From Lachnospiraceae bacterium (lineage in GTDB: Bacteria > Bacillota > Clostridia > Lachnospirales > Lachnospiraceae): a DNA stretch of 49,666 nucleotides. Position 1 is the stretch's first letter; each line of letters starts with the position of its first letter. The notes beneath the pieces were generated by a model, which was not told where the DNA came from, did no database searches, and saw only the letters and a list, made by a program, of their open reading frames with translations. Location of the stretch: contig JAAUZJ010000020.1 in the NCBI GenBank assembly GCA_014804695.1, forward strand, positions 1-49,666. Reading direction: 5' to 3'. Shown one piece after another: positions 49,058 to 49,666 of this stretch. Position numbers and translations under genes: made by a program.

Positions 49058-49567
49058 GTGCAAAAATGGATAAAAATACTTTTTTTAGTTTATATATTAA
49101 TTCTGGTAAAACTTATTGTTTTTAAGTATCCGTATGAACGGCTGGTCGATATTGCGGCTTCTTGGAGTTCGGAGGTTATTTTTGAAGGTCTTGGAAATGC
49201 AAATTTTGTGCCGCTTAAAACAATTAAGATGTATATAAAATATTCTGACAGACTTAATAGTTTTGAAAATCTGGCGGGAAATATTTTGGCTTTTGTACCG
49301 TTTGGTATGCTGCTGCCGCTTATTGGAAATCATTTGAGACGTTTTGCTATTGTTTTTTTCAATGGCATTGTTCTCGTGCTGGGCATTGAGCTGTTTCAGC
49401 TGATCAGCGCATTTGGGGCATTTGACGTAGATGACGTTATTCTAAACTGCCTGGGTATCGTTTTGGGATATGTTATATATGCAATAAGCCGGAGCCTGTT
49501 TCCGGCACTTGTTAAAATGACAGGAATTAAGGAGGAAAAGTATGGAGCGGATTTTGAAAAAAATTAA
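49058..49567 (+). CDS. VanZ-family membrane protein
   Basis: 169 residues from the GTG at 49058, seven bases after TAGGAG; a longer frame from a TTG at 48971 has no ribosome binding site. Four hydrophobic helices. VanZ-like signatures are NFVPLKTIKMY, the ENLAGNILAFVPFGMLLPLI segment, IELFQLISAFGAFDVDDVIL and NCLGIVLGYVIY. VanZ proteins affect glycopeptide or lipoglycopeptide tolerance in some hosts; the general role is not known. The last 26 bases overlap the next gene. Confidence 0.88.
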   Translation: MQKWIKILFLVYILILVKLIVFKYPYERLVDIAASWSSEVIFEGLGNANFVPLKTIKMYIKYSDRLNSFENLAGNILAFVPFGMLLPLIGNHLRRFAIVFFNGIVLVLGIELFQLISAFGAFDVDDVILNCLGIVLGYVIYAISRSLFPALVKMTGIKEEKYGADFEKN

Positions 49568-49666
49568 AACAAACGTTATGGTATCGGCGCTTATATGTAT
49601 TATTATCGGAGTCGTACTTGTGGCGTGGCCGGGAAAGTCTGTACATGTGGTATGTATGACGATCGG
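49542..49666 (+). CDS. DUF308/HdeD-like membrane protein, 5' end only
   Basis: The ATG at 49542, six bases after AAGGAGG, opens a frame that runs off the window. Its 41 visible residues are a basic start (MERILKKIKTN) and a hydrophobic helix (VMVSALICIIIGVVLVAWPG), a pattern seen in DUF308/HdeD proteins, where such helices repeat with a conserved WPG-like turn. It overlaps the VanZ gene and is probably co-translated. Confidence 0.6.
   Translation, partial: MERILKKIKTNVMVSALICIIIGVVLVAWPGKSVHVVCMTI

Overview
The window reads as chromosomal DNA of a low-GC, spore-forming anaerobic Firmicute, most likely a member of the Lachnospiraceae (Clostridia). Grounds for this are the pyrophosphate-type phosphofructokinase, an alpha/beta small acid-soluble spore protein, YtvI, AddAB instead of RecBCD, a DUF6062 protein, DUF3791/DUF3990 genes, and the tig-clpP-clpX-ysxC order. 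The family placement is inferred from gene content and protein style; no database was searched. No rRNA, tRNA or CRISPR array was found.

Layout. (1) 1-1150 is a graveyard of mobile DNA: two large-serine-recombinase remnants ending at a terminator, then the 3' end of an IS200/IS605-type tnpA followed by a chain of hairpins. (2) 1173-3766 holds a secreted PIG-L-type deacetylase and a PPi-dependent phosphofructokinase. (3) 3964-10884 is one signalling operon: a small DUF2007-like protein, a receiver protein with a degenerate HD-GYP domain, a hybrid kinase with receiver and Hpt, and a second hybrid kinase whose receiver is fused to a complete DegV (fatty-acid-binding-type) domain. (4) 10951-13260 is glycogen phosphorylase. 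(5) 13375-17382 is sulfur amino acid metabolism: cysK, then metN-metI-metQ behind a leader that encodes a 32-residue Met/Cys-rich peptide followed by an intrinsic terminator, with the arms expected of a ribosome-mediated attenuator. (6) 17458-18372 (minus) is ribU under an FMN riboswitch. (7) 18420-19882 is a small accessory island: RelB/DinJ-like antitoxin remnant, DUF3791-like, DUF3990 and a second DUF3791-like gene. (8) 19907-27672 is addB-addA, split by a 0.3 kb inverted-repeat-bounded cassette with one small gene. (9) 27630-31200 has LysR, GNAT, DHH phosphoesterase and a lipoprotein. (10) 31508-40622 is mostly housekeeping: glnS, a DUF2225 protein, a TetR regulator, an acidic membrane-anchored protein, DUF6062, HAD phosphatase, malQ, CYTH, DJ-1/PfpI and a spore protein. 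(11) 40745-43667 is a NitT/TauT-type ABC importer with a lipoprotein bounded by inverted repeats and a fused permease-ATPase. (12) 43760-49666 is tig, clpP, clpX, ysxC, ytvI, a VanZ-like gene and the start of a DUF308-like gene.

Strongest candidates for something undescribed: the Met/Cys leader-peptide attenuator in front of metNIQ; the kinase-receiver-DegV fusion and its operon; and a family of short hairpin repeats placed directly in front of start codons, where they seem to supply the ribosome binding site (addA, the TetR gene, the HAD gene). Motifs, promoters and pairings were read by eye; no folding, alignment or search was run.
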